Origin: Evtepia sp.
Lineage (GTDB): Bacteria; Bacillota; Clostridia; Oscillospirales; Oscillospiraceae
Assembly (NCBI GenBank): GCA_020025735.1
Contig: JAHHRP010000056.1
Coordinates: 1 to 11,118, forward strand
Length of the DNA stretch: 11,118 nt
Reading direction: 5' to 3'
Positions 1-8,000 of the stretch are shown here, in pieces. Under the pieces are notes generated by a model. The model searched no databases and was not told the origin of the DNA. It saw nothing but the letters and a program-made list of their open reading frames with translations. Numbering within the stretch: position 1 is the first letter of the stretch; every line of letters begins with the position of its first letter. Position numbers and translations under genes: made by a program.

Positions 1-15
1 GTGTAAGGATATGCT

Positions 16-774
16 ATGGCATTTTGGCATAAAAAACAAAAGTCAGCAGAGGGGGAAAGCCTTGACCTGACCCGTCTGCCTGGGCATATTGCCATTATTA
101 TGGACGGCAATGGACGGTGGGCCAAAAAACGTGGCCTGCCGCGGACTGCTGGCCATGCTGCCGGAGCGGAAACATTTCGCACCATTGCCTACCACTGCCG
201 TGACCTTGGGATCCCTTACCTTACGGTGTATGCCTTCTCCACTGAGAATTGGAAACGTCCAGTGGAGGAGGTTTCCACTATCATGGATCTGTTGCATAAG
301 TACCTTTTGGAAGCGCTGGAGAAGATGGAGAGAGATGGATTCTGCATCAAGTTTTTTGGAGATCTCAGCGCATTGCCTCTGGAGCTGCGTGACCTTTGCT
401 TAGAGACTGAGCAAACAGGTGCTGCGGTGTCGGGCGCCAAGTATCAGATCAACGTCTGCCTGAACTATGGCGGGCGGGATGAGATTCTCCGCGCTGCACG
501 CACTTGGGCACAGGAGATTTTGGCAGGGCACCAGAAGATCGAGGACCTCACGGAGGAAGTCTTTTCCCGCTATTTGGATAGCAGAGGCGTGCCTGATCCT
601 GACCTGATTATTCGACCCAGCGGTGAGTTGCGGCTTTCCAACTTTTTACCCTGGCAGTCGGCCTATGCCGAGTTTTATTTTACTGATGTGCTCTGGCCAG
701 ATTTCAGCCCTGCGGTGCTGGATACGGCCTTGGCGGATTTTCAGCGCCGCCAGCGCAGATTTGGAGGCGTATAA
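16..774 (+). CDS. uppS: Isoprenyl transferase (undecaprenyl-diphosphate synthase)
   Basis: This cis-prenyltransferase adds isopentenyl diphosphate units to farnesyl diphosphate. The product is the C55 undecaprenyl diphosphate that carries peptidoglycan and other envelope sugars; it acts at the cytoplasmic face of the membrane. The 252 aa product has the normal family length. Seen in the sequence: the substrate-binding loop DGNGRWA at residues 30-36, with the catalytic Asp30; the YAFSTENWKRP block in the first third; RPSGE at 200-204; and the SNFLPWQSAYAE block with the Mg-binding-type Glu219. The usual RTSGE has Pro in place of Thr here, a minor variation. The ATG at 16 follows an AAGGA Shine-Dalgarno (5-9) at 6 nt. 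It is the first complete gene of the operon, and its stop lies 1 nt before the cdsA start. In Firmicutes the upstream neighbour is usually frr, but that lies outside the window. Identification is secure. Confidence 0.97.
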   Translation: MAFWHKKQKSAEGESLDLTRLPGHIAIIMDGNGRWAKKRGLPRTAGHAAGAETFRTIAYHCRDLGIPYLTVYAFSTENWKRPVEEVSTIMDLLHKYLLEALEKMERDGFCIKFFGDLSALPLELRDLCLETEQTGAAVSGAKYQINVCLNYGGRDEILRAARTWAQEILAGHQKIEDLTEEVFSRYLDSRGVPDPDLIIRPSGELRLSNFLPWQSAYAEFYFTDVLWPDFSPAVLDTALADFQRRQRRFGGV

Positions 775-775
775 C

Positions 776-1600
776 GTGAAACAACGGATTTTGGTGGCCT
801 GTGTAGGCATTCCTGTGATCCTATTGGTCCTATATGTTCTGCCTGCCCCCCTAACCCCTGCGCTCATTGCTGTGCTGTCGGTGGTGGGGACGTATGAAGC
901 GCTTCATGCCATTGGCATGAACCATCCCCGCATTGCACTGTATACGGCAGCGATAGCATTGGCGGTCCCGTTCTGGGTGTACTTTGGTCAGCCCCATGAA
1001 TGGGGACTGCTGGTTCTGCTGATCTATCTTATGGTTGTCTTTTCCGAGGGGTTCGCCAGTGGTTTTCGAGTGAAGATTGATCGGGTGGGCGCAGGATTTT
1101 TCTTTGCAGTTCTCATTTCTTACTGCTTATCTTCTGTGGTCCGTGTGGGAGCGCTGGAACTGCGAACCAGCTACATCTTCTTGCCGATTATGATTCCCTT
1201 TGCGGTAGATGCTGGCGCTATGCTGATTGGAATGCTGCTGGGAAAGCATCAGCTGGCCCCTCGTCTCTCCCCGAAGAAGACGGTGGAAGGTTCTGTGGGT
1301 GGTCTTGTGGCCGGCTTGGTTGTTACCATCCTATATGGTGTCGTCATACGTTTTATCACCCATGTGGAGGTCAATTTTTATTTCATGGCGGTTTATGGCC
1401 TGTTGGGTGGTGTAATGACAGAAGTGGGAGACCTTGCCTTTTCCTATTTCAAACGAACACGAAAACTCAAAGACTTTGGGCGTGTTCTGCCAGGCCATGG
1501 CGGGGTGCTTGATCGGTTTGACAGTGTGATTTTCTGTGCGCCTTTGATGGAACTGTTGATCTTTTGGCTTCCTGCCTTTACAAAGGGAGGCACAACATGA
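776..1600 (+). CDS. cdsA: Phosphatidate cytidylyltransferase (CDP-diacylglycerol synthase)
   Basis: This integral membrane enzyme makes CDP-diacylglycerol from phosphatidic acid and CTP, the branch point for phosphatidylglycerol, cardiolipin and other phospholipids. From the GTG at 776 the product is 274 aa, a normal length. The chain is strongly hydrophobic, with about seven to eight membrane segments. Near the C terminus (residues 223-249) it carries the CDS family signature: SYFKR, then KDFG, then PGHGGVLDRFD, with His241 and the terminal acidic residues that bind metal and nucleotide. The reading frame is open further upstream into uppS, but GTG 776 is preferred. It lies 1 nt after the uppS stop, has a GGAGG Shine-Dalgarno at 763-767 with 8 nt spacing, and gives the normal N terminus (KQRILVACVG). 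The stop overlaps the dxr start as ATGA, which suggests translational coupling. Confidence 0.96.
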   Translation: MKQRILVACVGIPVILLVLYVLPAPLTPALIAVLSVVGTYEALHAIGMNHPRIALYTAAIALAVPFWVYFGQPHEWGLLVLLIYLMVVFSEGFASGFRVKIDRVGAGFFFAVLISYCLSSVVRVGALELRTSYIFLPIMIPFAVDAGAMLIGMLLGKHQLAPRLSPKKTVEGSVGGLVAGLVVTILYGVVIRFITHVEVNFYFMAVYGLLGGVMTEVGDLAFSYFKRTRKLKDFGRVLPGHGGVLDRFDSVIFCAPLMELLIFWLPAFTKGGTT

Positions 1601-2739
1601 GAAGTCTGACAATTTTGGGTTCTACTGGTTCCATTGGAACCCAGACCCTGGAAGTGGCCGCAGCCTGTGGACATCGAGTCGCTGCGATTACTGCCCACCA
1701 TAATATTGATCTTTTGGAGCAGCAGGCTCGTGCCTTCCATCCCATCCTGGCAGCGGCAGCGGACCCAACCGCAGCCGCTGCTTTGGCATCCCGTCTGTCA
1801 GACACAGATGTGCGTGTGTTAGCAGGGGAGGAGGGGATTTTGGCTGCTGCCTGTCTGCCACAGGCGGATACCGCCGTTACTGCTCTGGTGGGTATTGCAG
1901 GTCTGGCCCCTACCCTTGCAGCAATCGACAGTGGCAAGCGCATTGCGCTGGCCAACAAGGAGACACTGGTCTGTGCTGGTCCACTGGTCATGGCCAAGGC
2001 GCAGGAAAAAGGCGTGGAAATTGTGCCAGTGGATTCAGAACATTCGGCCATTTTCCAGAGCCTTCAGGGCAGCCATGACCGAGAACTCAAACGCATTCTG
2101 CTCACGGCTTCTGGCGGCCCCTTTTTTGGTTGGAGCCGAGAGGCATTGCAAACCGTCACGCCCGCCAGTGCGCTAAAGCATCCAAACTGGTCTATGGGGG
2201 CCAAGGTCACCATTGACTCAGCCACCATGATGAACAAAGGATTGGAACTGCTGGAGGCCATGTCTCTATTCAAGGTGCCTCCAGAAAAAATCCAGATCCT
2301 GGTGCATCGGGAGAGCATACTCCACTCCGCCGTGGAATACTGTGACAACAGTGTCATTGCTCAGCTGGGTGCCCCCGATATGCGCCTGCCGATCCAGTAC
2401 GCTCTGTCCTGGCCGGAACGGACGCCTGGACCCGTGACACCACTGGACTTGGTGACCGCTGGAAAGCTCACCTTCTTCCAACCTGATCTGGAGGCATTCC
2501 CTTGCTTGGCCCTTGCGATCCGAGCAGCGCAGGAGGGAGGGACCGCCCCCGCCATTCTCAATGGTGCCAACGAGGTGGCAGTGGCTCGGTTTTTGAAGGA
2601 GGAAATAGGCTTTTTGGAGATTCCACGGGTGGTACAGACTGCCTTGGAGACAGTGCCGCGGGCGGAAAATTTGACCCTTGAGACCATTTATGCCGCAGAC
2701 AAGGCCGCCCGAACAGCGGCAGAGCGCGCCTGCCTGTGA
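1597..2739 (+). CDS. dxr: 1-deoxy-D-xylulose-5-phosphate reductoisomerase
   Basis: This cytoplasmic enzyme rearranges and reduces 1-deoxy-D-xylulose 5-phosphate to 2-C-methyl-D-erythritol 4-phosphate with NADPH and a divalent metal. It is the first committed step of the MEP isoprenoid pathway and the target of fosmidomycin. The 380 aa product has the usual length. Seen: the NADPH-binding GSTGSIG loop at residues 8-14; ANKETL near residue 120; the metal-binding DSEH with Asp146 and Glu148; ASGGPF; HPNWSMG; and the SATMMNKGLE block ending in Glu217, the third metal ligand. The ATG at 1597 overlaps the cdsA stop by 4 nt and follows a strong AAAGGGAGG site (1582-1590) at 6 nt. An extension to 1564 is possible in frame but would sit inside cdsA and lacks support. 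The enzyme acts in the same pathway as ispG downstream, and their product feeds UppS. Confidence 0.98.
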   Translation: MRSLTILGSTGSIGTQTLEVAAACGHRVAAITAHHNIDLLEQQARAFHPILAAAADPTAAAALASRLSDTDVRVLAGEEGILAAACLPQADTAVTALVGIAGLAPTLAAIDSGKRIALANKETLVCAGPLVMAKAQEKGVEIVPVDSEHSAIFQSLQGSHDRELKRILLTASGGPFFGWSREALQTVTPASALKHPNWSMGAKVTIDSATMMNKGLELLEAMSLFKVPPEKIQILVHRESILHSAVEYCDNSVIAQLGAPDMRLPIQYALSWPERTPGPVTPLDLVTAGKLTFFQPDLEAFPCLALAIRAAQEGGTAPAILNGANEVAVARFLKEEIGFLEIPRVVQTALETVPRAENLTLETIYAADKAARTAAERACL

Positions 2740-2793
2740 CAAAGGTAAGGGACGCGGACGCTGGTCGGCAAACGGTACAACGCTTAATGTTCT

Positions 2794-2800
2794 GAGGTGA
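2794..2800 (+). promoter_or_regulatory. Strong ribosome binding site that places the rseP start at a TTG
   Basis: GAGGTGA is a seven-base match to the complement of the 3' end of 16S rRNA. It contains the GTG (2797-2799) that would be the longest rseP start, so the site cannot serve that codon, and no Shine-Dalgarno lies upstream of it. The in-frame TTG at 2806-2808 is 8 nt after the GAGG core, which is ideal spacing. The TTG start is therefore an inference from spacing. Confidence 0.6.
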
Positions 2801-2805
2801 AACAC

Positions 2806-3867
2806 TTGCTCTATATCATCGTTGGCGTTCTTCTCTTTGGCCTGCTCATTGCGGTCCATGAAGGAGGACATTTCCTCACAGCCAAACTCCTGGGCGTCCA
2901 GGTCAATGAGTTTGCCATTGGCATGGGACCTGCGATACTTTCCTTTCAAAAGGGAGAAACCAAATATTCCTTGCGGGTCTTTCCTGTTGGTGGTTATTGC
3001 GCGATGGAAGGGGAGGACGAAGACACAAAAAATCCCCGGTCCTTTTATTGCAAAGCGCCCTGGCGAAAAGTCATTATCCTTGCCGCTGGTTCCGTGATGA
3101 ATTTTATAGCAGGCTTTGTCCTGGTGGCCATCCTTTTTGTTTCTGCTGGGAGTTACACAGTACCAGTGATTCGAGATTTTATGGAGGGCTTTCCCTGTGC
3201 AGGTCCAGCAGGCCTGCTGCCAGGAGACCGGATTTTGTCGGTGAATGGCCATGCAGTTCCCATCTATTCTGATCTGAGTACCCAACTGAATGCTGCCGCC
3301 GGTGCAGGAAGCATGGACTTGGTGGTGGAGCGCAACGGAGAGAAAGTGGTTTTGGACGATTTACCGCTTACGCCCCGAGAGTATACCGTGGACGGACAGC
3401 AGGTGAAAATGTACGGGATCTATTTCAATGTAGAAAAGGTTACCATTCCAGGTTTGATCAAGCAGAGCTGGCACACTTGCTGGTACTTTGGCAAAGCAGT
3501 GTGGTCTGGATTGGTGATGCTCTTCACAGGTCAGGTTGGGTTACATGATATGTCAGGTCCGGTGGGGATTGTCTCTTATTTGGGTCAGGCAGGCAGCCAG
3601 GGGAATGACTTGGCAGCTGGGATGCAAAATGTGTGTTATATCATTGCTCTTATCGCAGTCAACTTGGCGATTATGAATCTACTGCCCATTCCAGCGCTGG
3701 ACGGGGGACGGATTTTCCTCCTGTTGGTGGGGGAACTATGGTTTCTCTTTTCAGGGAAAAAACTCCCTGCTAAGTATGAGGCATGGATTCACGGTATGGG
3801 CTTTACCCTTCTCATTCTGTTGATGGTGGTTGTGACCTTCAGTGATATTTGGAAGCTGGTGACCTGA
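2806..3867 (+). CDS. rseP: RIP metalloprotease RseP / site-2 protease
   Basis: This is an intramembrane zinc metalloprotease (M50 family). It cuts single-pass membrane proteins, classically anti-sigma factors after site-1 cleavage, and remnant signal peptides. The 353 aa product has the usual length. The first membrane helix holds the zinc-binding HEGGH at residues 18-22 (the HExxH motif). A second conserved helix contains SVMNF near residue 100. A single PDZ domain spans about residues 120-195, with GPAGLLPGDRILSVNG at its core. The third zinc ligand is Asp299 in ALDGGR, and the chain ends in a last hydrophobic helix. The start is uncertain: GTG 2797 would add three residues, but its Shine-Dalgarno context favours TTG 2806. 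The gene follows dxr after about 66 nt with no visible terminator and precedes ispG by 2 nt, as in other Firmicute clusters. Its substrate in this organism cannot be told from the window. Confidence 0.95.
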   Translation: MLYIIVGVLLFGLLIAVHEGGHFLTAKLLGVQVNEFAIGMGPAILSFQKGETKYSLRVFPVGGYCAMEGEDEDTKNPRSFYCKAPWRKVIILAAGSVMNFIAGFVLVAILFVSAGSYTVPVIRDFMEGFPCAGPAGLLPGDRILSVNGHAVPIYSDLSTQLNAAAGAGSMDLVVERNGEKVVLDDLPLTPREYTVDGQQVKMYGIYFNVEKVTIPGLIKQSWHTCWYFGKAVWSGLVMLFTGQVGLHDMSGPVGIVSYLGQAGSQGNDLAAGMQNVCYIIALIAVNLAIMNLLPIPALDGGRIFLLLVGELWFLFSGKKLPAKYEAWIHGMGFTLLILLMVVVTFSDIWKLVT

Positions 3868-3869
3868 GT

Positions 3870-4910
3870 ATGACAAAACAGATCTTGGTAGGAGGCACGC
3901 CTGTGGGCGGTGGTGCTCCGGTAACGATTCAGTCTATGACCAATACACCTACCCATGATGTAGCAGCTACCGTAGCACAGATTCGTCGTTTGGCTGCTGC
4001 TGGGTGTGAGATTGTTCGAGTCGCGGTGCCTAATATGGTTGCAGCTAAGGCAGTGGGACAAATCAAGGAACAGATTGCCCTTCCTCTCGTGGTAGATATC
4101 CACTTTGACTATCGTCTGGCCTTAGAGTGTATAGAAGCTGGGGCAGATAAGGTTCGCATCAATCCTGGCAACATTGGTGGGGAAGACCGCGTCAAGGCGG
4201 TGGCACAAGCCTGTGCTCGAAAAAAAATTCCCATTCGTATTGGGGTCAATGGAGGTTCTCTGGAAAAGAGCATTTTGGCCAAGTATGGGGGAGTTACCCC
4301 ACAGGCATTGGTGGATTCTGCATTTGGACACATTGCTCTTTTAAATCGCTATGATTTTGATGACATCTGTGTTTCCTTAAAATCCTCCTCCGTACCCATT
4401 ACCATGGGAGCCTATCAGCTGATGCACCAGCAATCGAATTACCCTCTGCACTTGGGGGTAACTGAGGCGGGGACGCTCCGTATGGGGACGTTAAAGTCTG
4501 CTGCTGGGATCGGCGGTTTGCTGGCCCTGGGCATTGGAGACACCATGCGGGTGACCCTCACCGCAGACCCAGTGGAGGAGGTCTATGCTGCCCGAGACAT
4601 TTTAAAAGCCATTGGGATACGGCGAGATGGCCCAGATCTGATCGCCTGTCCTACCTGTGGGCGAACTAAGATTGACCTCATTCCACTGGCGCAGGAGGTA
4701 GAGGATCGGCTCAAAACCGTCAAAAAGCCCATTACCGTAGCAGTGATGGGATGCCCAGTCAATGGCCCTGGCGAGGCTGCTGCTGCGGATGTTGGGATTG
4801 CAGGGGGCAACGGGAAAGGGCTTTTGTTCCGTCGTGGTGAGGTGGTCAAACAGGTGCGTCAAGAGGACTTGGTGGAGGAACTGATGGCGCTGATTGAGCA
4901 GCTGCCGTAA
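3870..4910 (+). CDS. ispG: 4-hydroxy-3-methylbut-2-en-1-yl diphosphate synthase (flavodoxin-type)
   Basis: This cytoplasmic [4Fe-4S] enzyme converts 2-C-methyl-D-erythritol 2,4-cyclodiphosphate to HMBPP, the penultimate MEP pathway step, using electrons from flavodoxin or ferredoxin. The 346 aa product matches the short two-domain bacterial form. The N-terminal TIM-barrel region carries QSMTNTPTHD, VDIHFD and KVRINPGNIG. The C-terminal cluster domain has Cys260 and Cys263 in CPTCGRT, Cys295 in GCPVNGPGE, and Glu302, the usual fourth ligand. All four ligands are present. ATG 3870 is chosen over the in-frame TTG at 3849. It starts 2 nt after the rseP stop, has GGTGA at 3858-3862 about 7 nt before it, and gives the usual short N terminus. 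It is the last gene of the isoprenoid and envelope operon before a 160-nt leader. Confidence 0.98.
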   Translation: MTKQILVGGTPVGGGAPVTIQSMTNTPTHDVAATVAQIRRLAAAGCEIVRVAVPNMVAAKAVGQIKEQIALPLVVDIHFDYRLALECIEAGADKVRINPGNIGGEDRVKAVAQACARKKIPIRIGVNGGSLEKSILAKYGGVTPQALVDSAFGHIALLNRYDFDDICVSLKSSSVPITMGAYQLMHQQSNYPLHLGVTEAGTLRMGTLKSAAGIGGLLALGIGDTMRVTLTADPVEEVYAARDILKAIGIRRDGPDLIACPTCGRTKIDLIPLAQEVEDRLKTVKKPITVAVMGCPVNGPGEAAAADVGIAGGNGKGLLFRRGEVVKQVRQEDLVEELMALIEQLP

Positions 4911-4948
4911 CGCAGTGATCCATTTACGCTGGTTTTTATTTTGGTTTT
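4901..4948 (+). terminator. Possible weak terminator or attenuator at the end of ispG
   Basis: CGTAA at the ispG stop codon can pair with TTACG at 4924-4928. Weaker, partly G-T outer pairing continues across one C-C mismatch, and a T-rich stretch (4933-4949) follows. The stem is poor, so this could at most reduce read-through into polC. The T-rich run is seen; the terminator role is inference. Confidence 0.25.
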
Positions 4949-4955
4949 GTTGTTA

Positions 4956-4989
4956 GGGGAGGGGCGCCATCCATTGGGTGTCCCTCCTT
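4956..4989 (+). repeat. Imperfect inverted repeat (hairpin 1) in the polC leader
   Basis: GGAGGGGCGCC at 4958-4968 pairs with GGTGTCCCTCC at 4977-4987, giving 11 base pairs including two G-T pairs, around an 8-nt loop. Two more G-T pairs are possible outside. No T run follows, so it is not a simple intrinsic terminator. The in-frame GTG at 4978 that could extend polC lies inside its right arm, which is a further reason to reject that start. Its role is unknown; an RNA structure in the polC leader is one possibility. Confidence 0.5.
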
Positions 4990-5006
4990 CATGATAAAGT
5001 ATGTCT

Positions 5007-5041
5007 GCGGCGTTGCCGCTGTTTTCCCCCTGTTTTGGGGG
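5007..5041 (+). repeat. Two small adjacent hairpins (2 and 3) just upstream of polC
   Basis: GCGGC (5007-5011) and GCCGC (5015-5019) form a perfect 5-bp stem with a 3-nt loop, followed by TGTTTT. CCCCC (5026-5030) and GGGGG (5037-5041) form a second 5-bp stem around a TGTTTT loop. The second ends 15 nt before the polC Shine-Dalgarno. The first resembles a short terminator, but its T run is broken. Both are visible in the sequence; function is not known. Confidence 0.4.
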
Positions 5042-5055
5042 CTATCTACCCAAAG

Positions 5056-5063
5056 AAAGGAAG
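5056..5063 (+). promoter_or_regulatory. Ribosome binding site that decides the polC start
   Basis: AAAGGAAG lies 7 nt before ATG 5071. The reading frame is open upstream to a GTG at 4978, but that codon has no good site in front of it and lies within an inverted repeat. The extra 31 residues would be Cys- and Arg-rich and unlike PolC N termini. Confidence 0.75.
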
Positions 5064-5070
5064 CCTCATT

Positions 5071-8000
5071 ATGCCAGAGAAACACCTGCCGTTTTTGGAG
5101 ATGTTTTTTCAATATCACCCGACCCCAAACCTAGAACCTGATATAAAAACCTGGCTGGTCATCGGTGCAGTGCTGGACAGCCATAAGCGAACCATCGAAG
5201 CAAAACTCCTCTGCCAGCAGCAGCCTGACCCAGCTTTACTTGCCCAGGTGGAGCAGGAACTTGCTCAGGTTTACGGGCTTTCCTATGTGACCTTTTCTAC
5301 GACCTGTGCCAAGGAAGAGCCAGCATTGGCATCAGTCCCCATCCAGGCACCTCAGGAGAGCCTTGAATCTGTGCCGGAAATGCCTGCAATAGAAGAACCA
5401 CAGCCCAAACAGCAGAAAGCATTGTCCCAGCAGGAGGCGCTGTTTCGTCAAACAGAGAAGATGCGGCAGAAGGCCATGAAGGAGGCAATGACAGCCAGCA
5501 AAGAATCTAGGGGGTTTTCTGCCAAGCGGATCTATGGCCCGCGTCAGATAAAGAAAGTCCCGCGTGCTATGAATACCTTGGAACTGGATATGGGTGTCGT
5601 CACAGTAGAAGGAGATGTTTTTGCTGTGGAACACCGGGAGTTGAAAAAGCGCAGTGCTTGGGTCATCAGCTTTGATATCACCGATTATACGAGTTCCATC
5701 CGGGTAAGTAAGTTTATGCCTGGTGATGAGGGCATCCCTATCGTGGAGGGGGTCAAGATCGGGATGCATTTGAAAGTCTCCGGTCGTCTGAATTTAAATC
5801 GTTTTGACAACGATATGGTTCTGGAGCCGATGATCATTGAGACGGCGGAAAAACCACTCAAGAAAGACGAAGCCCCGGAAAAACGGGTAGAACTCCACCT
5901 CCATACCAAAATGTCTCTTATGGACGCCCTTACTGACACCAAAGATGCAGTCAAGCGTGCCATTTCCTGGGGGCATCCAGCGATTGCCATTACGGACCAT
6001 GGGGTGGCGCAGTCTTTTCCAGATGCCTGGAGTGCGGGGAAAGACAAAATAAAAGTCCTCCTGGGAACGGAAGCCTATTACATGAACGATGTGGATGACC
6101 GACTGACTGTTCGCGGCAACCAGGATCAGGACTTAGATGCGCCCATTGTCTGCTTTGACCTGGAAACCACGGGGCTGAGTAAGACCGATGATGTGATTAC
6201 TGAGATCGGTGCGGTGGTGTTGGAGGGGGGAGAGATCAAGGAGCGCTTCCAGACGTTTGTGAACCCCCAGCGGAAACTGGCCCCCAATATCGTGCAGCTC
6301 ACCGGCATCACCGATGCGATGTTGGTTGGCGCCCCCAGCCAGGAGGAGGCGATCCGTGCCTTTTTGGACTTCGCTGCTGGCCGCCCGCTGGCCGCCCACA
6401 ATGCCGAGTTTGACATCGGGTTCATTCGGGCTGGCTGTCAGCGACATGGGATTGACTTTGTTCCCACGTTTCTGGACACCCTTCCCCTGGCGCAGAATCT
6501 ATTGCCAGAGTTGGGAAAGTATAAATTGGATGTGGTCTGCCGCCAGTTGAACTTGCCCGATTTCAATCACCACCGGGCATCTGATGATGCGGCCATGGTA
6601 GGCTATATGCTGGTTCCTTTTATCCAGATGCTCCGAGATCGAGGGGTTGACACCTTACAGCAGATTAACCCCTCTCTGGCCAGGACAAGCTCTCTGGGCA
6701 AAGCTCGTCGGATGCCGAAGCACTTGATCGTACTGGCCAAGAATCAGACGGGTCTGAGGAATCTATATAAACTGATCTCTCTGAGCCATCTGGACTATTT
6801 TAAACGGTTTCCTATCATGCCGAAGAGTGAGATCAACCGCAATCGGGAAGGGCTGATTCTTGGCTCTGCCTGTGAAGCAGGAGAACTCTATCAGGCGATC
6901 CTACGGGGCAAGGATTGGGAGGAATTATGCCGCATTGCTTCCTGGTATGATTATCTGGAGATACAGCCTTTGTCCAATAATGCGTTCATGCTCCGTCCAG
7001 ATAAAAATGGAAAGAGTGTTGCAAAAGATTGGGAACAGATCCGAGAGTGGAACCGGATGGTGGTCCGCTTAGGTGAGGAGTTGGGGAAACCAGTCTGTGC
7101 TACCGGGGATGTCCACTTCCTGGACCCTGAGGACGAAGCTTACCGCCACGTTCTCCTGGATACCAAAGGGTTCGATGACGCGGATGCACCCAACCCGCTC
7201 TATTTCCGCACGACCCAGGAGATGCTGGAGGAATTTTCTTACTTGGGAGAGGAGAAAGCCTATGAGGTGGTAGTCACCAACACCAATCTGGTGGCTTCTT
7301 GGTGTGAGAAGGTCAAGCCCCTTCCCGATGGCCTCTTTGCGCCGAAGTTGGAAAACTCTGCGGAAGAGCTGTATAATCTGGTCTGGGGAAAAGCGCACGA
7401 GCTTTATGGAGAAGACCCGCCGCAAATCGTAAAGGATCGGATCGAACTGGAGCTTCCTGGCATCATTGAACGAAAATATGACGTGATTTATATGTCAGCG
7501 CAAAAGCTGGTGCAAAACTCTCTGGAGCATGGGTATCTGGTTGGGTCCCGTGGTTCTGTTGGCTCGTCTATTGTGGCGTTCCTGTCAGGAATCACGGAGG
7601 TGAACTCTCTGCCCCCACACTATCGATGCCCCAACTGTAAGCATGCAGACTTTGCCGCAGGAGAGGCCTATGGCTGCGGGGCAGATATGCCTGATGCGGT
7701 GTGTCCCGTCTGTGGGACAAAATATGTAAAAGATGGGTTTAATATCCCCTTCGAGACCTTCTTGGGGTATGGCGGAAAAAAGGTGCCAGACATTGACCTA
7801 AACTTTTCAGGAGAGTATCAGGCAAACGCCCATAAATATACGTTTGAGCTTTTCGGGGAAGGGCATGTTTTCCGCGCTGGAACCATTGGTACTGTGGCAG
7901 AAAAGACTGCCTACGGATATGTGAAAAAATATCTGGCGGCTCGGGGCTTACAGGTAACAAAAGCAGAGGAGAATCGTCTGGCACTGGGCTGCACTGGTGT

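Noticed and set aside
1..6. GTG-TAA at the left edge as the last codon and stop of an upstream gene, perhaps frr
   Set aside because: Frr often ends in Val and usually precedes uppS, but six bases cannot establish a frame or a gene.
2740..2805. The dxr-rseP gap as a regulatory element
   Set aside because: Beyond the ribosome binding site and a short GGACGC tandem repeat I see no promoter, terminator or strong hairpin.
2266..3285. A long open frame (339 codons) on the minus strand across dxr and rseP
   Set aside because: It lies antisense to two well-supported genes. Its translation shows no family motifs, and it ignores the boundary between the two genes.
4974..5003. A sigma-70 promoter for polC with TTGGGT as -35
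   Set aside because: The best -10 candidates (TAAAGT, AAGTAT) match poorly or have wrong spacing, so the evidence is too weak to list.
4978..5070. A 31-residue N-terminal extension of polC from GTG 4978
   Set aside because: The start codon lies in a hairpin arm without a Shine-Dalgarno, and the ATG at 5071 has a good site and a normal PolC N terminus.
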